From positions 744,001 through 808,000 of the forward strand of contig CBDEUJ010000003.1 in the NCBI GenBank assembly GCA_965243215.1: 64,000 bases of DNA. The letters run 5' to 3'. The notes under the pieces are model-generated. The model was not told the DNA's origin and made no database searches. It worked only from the letters and a program-made list of their open reading frames with translations. Shown here piece by piece: positions 61,519-64,000 of this stretch (the stretch's first letter is position 1; the number at the start of each line of letters is the position of its first letter). The stretch is from JAJEFO01 sp009843725 (lineage in GTDB: Bacteria > Pseudomonadota > Alphaproteobacteria > Rhodobacterales > Rhodobacteraceae). The translations under genes were made by a program, and so were the position numbers.

Positions 61519-63416
61519 TCTGTGCCTCCTCCGTCGCTTGCTTCGATGACGTCATCGTTGCTCCGGGTCTCCGCGCCGGACCCGGGCGAATCCGTCAGGT
61601 CCTCCGGTCCGCCGATCAGGCGGAACTCGATCCGACGGTTCGCTTCCCGCCCTTCTGCCGTGTCGTTGGACGCTGCGGGCCGGCTTTCGCCATAGCCCTT
61701 GGCAACCAGGCCGGTACCCAGCACCCGTCGCGCCAAGATGGCATTCAGGACCGCGTCCGCGCGCGCCTGGCTTAGCCGCTGGTTCATGGTCTCACGACCT
61801 TGGCTGTCGGTGTGGCCGCTGATCTCGACCCTGATTCCCTGGCATTCGCGAAGAATGTCGGCAATTGCGTCTATGGTCTCCACGGCATCGTCCTCGAACG
61901 TGCTGGATGCCGGATTGAACGTGATCTTCTTTCTTTCGGCCGCCTCATGCACGCGCGCCATGCATTCCTCGGGCGTCGGCAAGTCAATCCGTGGTTCGCT
62001 GACTTCAAGATGCGTGACATCCAGTTCGTAGGACGCGCCAGCCCCCAACTTGTCCGAAAGAACGCGCGCAACCGCGGATTGCGCGCCCTCGAATGCCGCA
62101 TTGCCGGAGATCGTGACCTTGTCGACGGTCACGTTGGCGGCGCCGTTGCTCAGAAACCGCATCGCCTCCAGCGCCGCGAGCACGCGCTGCGTCCACCCGC
62201 GCGGCAAGTCCTGATCCAGCACGGTCGCCAGGTAGACGTGATCGATCCCGAAATGGGCGGCAGCAAGACTCTCGACTGCCGCGCGTGTCGAATCGCTTCC
62301 AAGCTTGCCACGAAGCTGGACGTGTCCCTCGGGTGAAAGGGTCGCCATGAATTCAGGCAACGGGACCTCTTCGTCCTGCTCGACTTCCTCGGGCAGAATC
62401 GCCTTCAACGAAAAGACCGGTGGCAGAGCCACCTCAAGCTCTGCAGAGACACGTTCGAATCTTGGAAGCGGAGTGCCGGCCTCCGCCACCAGCGTGACAT
62501 CGGCATTGGACATGGTGAACGTGCCTCCGCCAAGTTCGGCCACGGCGACAATGCCCGCTACCGCGGCCTCACCCCATCGGGTCGAGGGCGTTCCGAGTGC
62601 CAGGGTGCATGTCGCGCCGTCACCAAGTCCGGCGCCTTGAGCCGCTTCAAGGATCGCGTCTCGCGCCGCTTCGCTGTCAGCGGCGCAGGCGTCGAAGCGC
62701 GCGCCGTCGCTGCCGATAAGGAACCTGAGCGTGAAGGGGGCAACGACCGGGCGCGGCGCAGAGATGCTCAAGGCAAGCTCCAGGCCAGCCGGTGCATCCC
62801 GACGCAGCAGCCGTTCCAGTCTCCGCCTGTCATCGGCATCCTTGGCCACGGCGTCGATTGCAACCTGCGACGCCGTGATCGACACTTTCGAGCGTGGCAG
62901 GGCCGCGAGCGCCTCAACGCCGAAAGTCACGGCACGATACCACCCGTCGGCCGGTTCGAAGTCAACGGTTCCAAGCAGGTCCGAGACCGGTGCGTCATCC
63001 ACGTGCTCCCGGACGCTCGATACGAGGCCTTCGACATCCATCGAAGACGGCACAAGGCCGACCAGCGAAACGCCGTCGTCGTACCGCAGGATCTCGATCG
63101 AGAACTCGGGGGGCCGGATTGCCACCGGGTCGGCAACTTCCATTTGGTCCGTGATGCGCGCGGAACTTGCGGCGCGGCCTGCCGTCGAAAGCGCGGCAAA
63201 TCGCGTCGCGTCGTCCGGGGCAATGCCGCTCATGACGACGTGCAGGCCATCGACCTGGACAACTGTCCACTCGTGGCCCGATTGCGACAGCCCGGCGTCT
63301 ATGCTCCTCAAGGTCCGCGACTCGACAAGATTTCTTGTCCAGACCGCTGCCGCAAGACACAGGCCCGCTCCGGCAGCCAACGCCAGCAGATGCGGAACGG
63401 TCCGCCGGAAGGTCAT
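61515..63416 (-). CDS. OmpA-family protein with BON-like repeats
   Basis: 633 residues. An N-terminal membrane anchor (HLLALAAGAGLCLAAAVWT) leads into a long periplasmic region with repeated BON-like units (WTVVQVDGLHVVMSGIAPDD; VQLRGKLGSDSTRAAVESLA; VTVDKVTISGNAAFEGAQSA). The C-terminal OmpA peptidoglycan-binding domain has VEISGHTDSQGRETMNQRLSQARADAV and GYGESRPAASNDTAEGREANRRIEFRL. It probably tethers the envelope to peptidoglycan. Followed by the coiled-coil gene. Confidence 0.85.
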   Translation of the reverse strand: MTFRRTVPHLLALAAGAGLCLAAAVWTRNLVESRTLRSIDAGLSQSGHEWTVVQVDGLHVVMSGIAPDDATRFAALSTAGRAASSARITDQMEVADPVAIRPPEFSIEILRYDDGVSLVGLVPSSMDVEGLVSSVREHVDDAPVSDLLGTVDFEPADGWYRAVTFGVEALAALPRSKVSITASQVAIDAVAKDADDRRRLERLLRRDAPAGLELALSISAPRPVVAPFTLRFLIGSDGARFDACAADSEAARDAILEAAQGAGLGDGATCTLALGTPSTRWGEAAVAGIVAVAELGGGTFTMSNADVTLVAEAGTPLPRFERVSAELEVALPPVFSLKAILPEEVEQDEEVPLPEFMATLSPEGHVQLRGKLGSDSTRAAVESLAAAHFGIDHVYLATVLDQDLPRGWTQRVLAALEAMRFLSNGAANVTVDKVTISGNAAFEGAQSAVARVLSDKLGAGASYELDVTHLEVSEPRIDLPTPEECMARVHEAAERKKITFNPASSTFEDDAVETIDAIADILRECQGIRVEISGHTDSQGRETMNQRLSQARADAVLNAILARRVLGTGLVAKGYGESRPAASNDTAEGREANRRIEFRLIGGPEDLTDSPGSGAETRSNDDVIEASDGGGTE

Positions 63417-63718
63417 GGTTGGACATTACATGCGAAAGTCACATTGAACCCTCGCACTGATTTCACGGGTCGGCAGAGGTGGCCGCCGCCTCTCGTGCAG
63501 GTGCGCCAATCCCGGACGCGTCGTCATGTTCTGCCGCTTCAACGGGGCGACACGGCAGGGCCGTGGCCCTCCGACTCTGTGGCGGAGACCGGCAAGGCAA
63601 GGCCTCACCCTCCTGCATCCTCCCTGCCACGCTTCCAGCGCGCCCGTAACGCCAAAATCCAACCCTTGCGACCTTCTCATGTGATCTCCCTTGTAGTCCC
63701 CGGCCCGGTCTTGCGCAA
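63417..63718. other. Gap before the OmpA-family gene
   Basis: 302 bp with no motif-bearing ORF, hairpin terminator or RNA gene that I can support; probably the upstream region of the OmpA-family gene. Confidence 0.35.
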
Positions 63719-64000
63719 TCACAGGAAGGTTGCCGCGCAAAGGAAGACGACCGGAATCAGCCCTGCATCGCGATTTGCCCGAAAGAGCTTCAGGCATCGC
63801 TCAGGGTTGCCGACTTCCAGCCGCGTGACCTGCCAGACCAGATGCAGTCCGAACGCGAGCGTTCCGGCGAGCACGATCCCGGACTGCAAAACGCCCTCAC
63901 GAGGCTCCGCGGCGCCGACGAGGCCAATGCCAAGAACGGCAGTTGACACGACAAGGAAGCGGTTCAGCCAGCGTCTTGTGCTTGCGCCAAAGAGCCGTGC
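63719..64000 (-). CDS. ubiA: 4-hydroxybenzoate polyprenyltransferase, C-terminal part
   Basis: The frame is open to the window edge, so the 5' part is missing. The visible 93 residues include GASTRRWLNRFLVVSTAVLG, FGLHLVWQVTRLEVGNPERC, the UbiA-type C-terminal LKLFRANRDAGLIPVVFL segment and two or three membrane helices. In the ubiquinone pathway UbiA prenylates 4-hydroxybenzoate at the membrane. The FRANRxxG motif supports UbiA over other prenyltransferases. Confidence 0.8.
   Translation of the reverse strand, partial: ARLFGASTRRWLNRFLVVSTAVLGIGLVGAAEPREGVLQSGIVLAGTLAFGLHLVWQVTRLEVGNPERCLKLFRANRDAGLIPVVFLCAATFL

Overview
The window reads as part of a chromosome of a high-GC alphaproteobacterium, most likely in the Rhodobacteraceae. 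The reasons are an SmoEFGK-type polyol transporter with a mannitol dehydrogenase, a phaZ/phaC/phasin locus carrying PhaR-type CTGC-N3-GCAG operators, GC-rich genes with strong Shine-Dalgarno sites and frequent ATGA stop/start overlaps, and an rpsO/truB/rbfA neighbourhood. All identifications come from reading motifs and comparing with remembered family sequences; no search was run.

Layout. 1-3942 (+): a sugar-catabolic run of MBL-fold hydrolase (cut by the window edge), HAD phosphatase, class II aldolase and ribulokinase-like FGGY kinase. 4052-6356 (+): a DUF3883 protein and a clear creatinase. 7123-14775 (-): a sorbitol/mannitol operon (LacI regulator, binding protein, two permeases, ATPase, mannitol 2-dehydrogenase) whose sorbitol dehydrogenase gene is a pseudogene. 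14807-15180: an IS5/IS427-type transposase relic. 15337-25034 (+): alpha/beta hydrolase, flavin reductase, luciferase-like monooxygenase and aldehyde dehydrogenase, followed by a polyamine-type ABC transporter that includes a DUF1330 gene. 25139-29919: PHB metabolism, with two tandem phasins, each followed by a near-identical small hairpin plus terminator, then PHA synthase and a divergent PHB depolymerase. 29967-32354 (-): DUF3572, then an ECF sigma / anti-sigma / periplasmic sensor / EF-hand operon. 32574-40654: YggT, MFS transporter, MepA, queuosine-precursor transporter, a short transcript with an exceptional ribosome-binding site, ArfB, KatG and 3-oxoacid CoA-transferase. 40710-46405: xylulokinase, DapB, RbfA, a phosphodiester glycosidase, TruB, DUF1643 and S15.

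rpsO and pnp, normally adjacent, are here separated by about 7.4 kb. The inserted block (46550-53255) holds a broken DUF3775 gene, a TauD-family dioxygenase, a 2-hydroxyacid dehydrogenase, a succinate-semialdehyde-dehydrogenase-like enzyme, a fucose-isomerase-like protein and a PfkB kinase that keeps the sulfonate-binding residues of sulfofructose kinase YihV. This looks like part of a sulfosugar pathway. After pnp come gyrB (-), aroQ, an SLC13 permease, a coiled-coil membrane protein with an OmpA-family protein (-), and the C-terminal end of ubiA (-).

The observations most worth following are: the duplicated phasin 3'-UTR elements, which resemble the PHB-linked alpha-r8/MmgR small RNA core; the candidate sulfosugar block between rpsO and pnp; the 18-codon ORF with near-complete anti-16S complementarity beside arfB; and the decayed sorbitol dehydrogenase inside an otherwise intact polyol operon.
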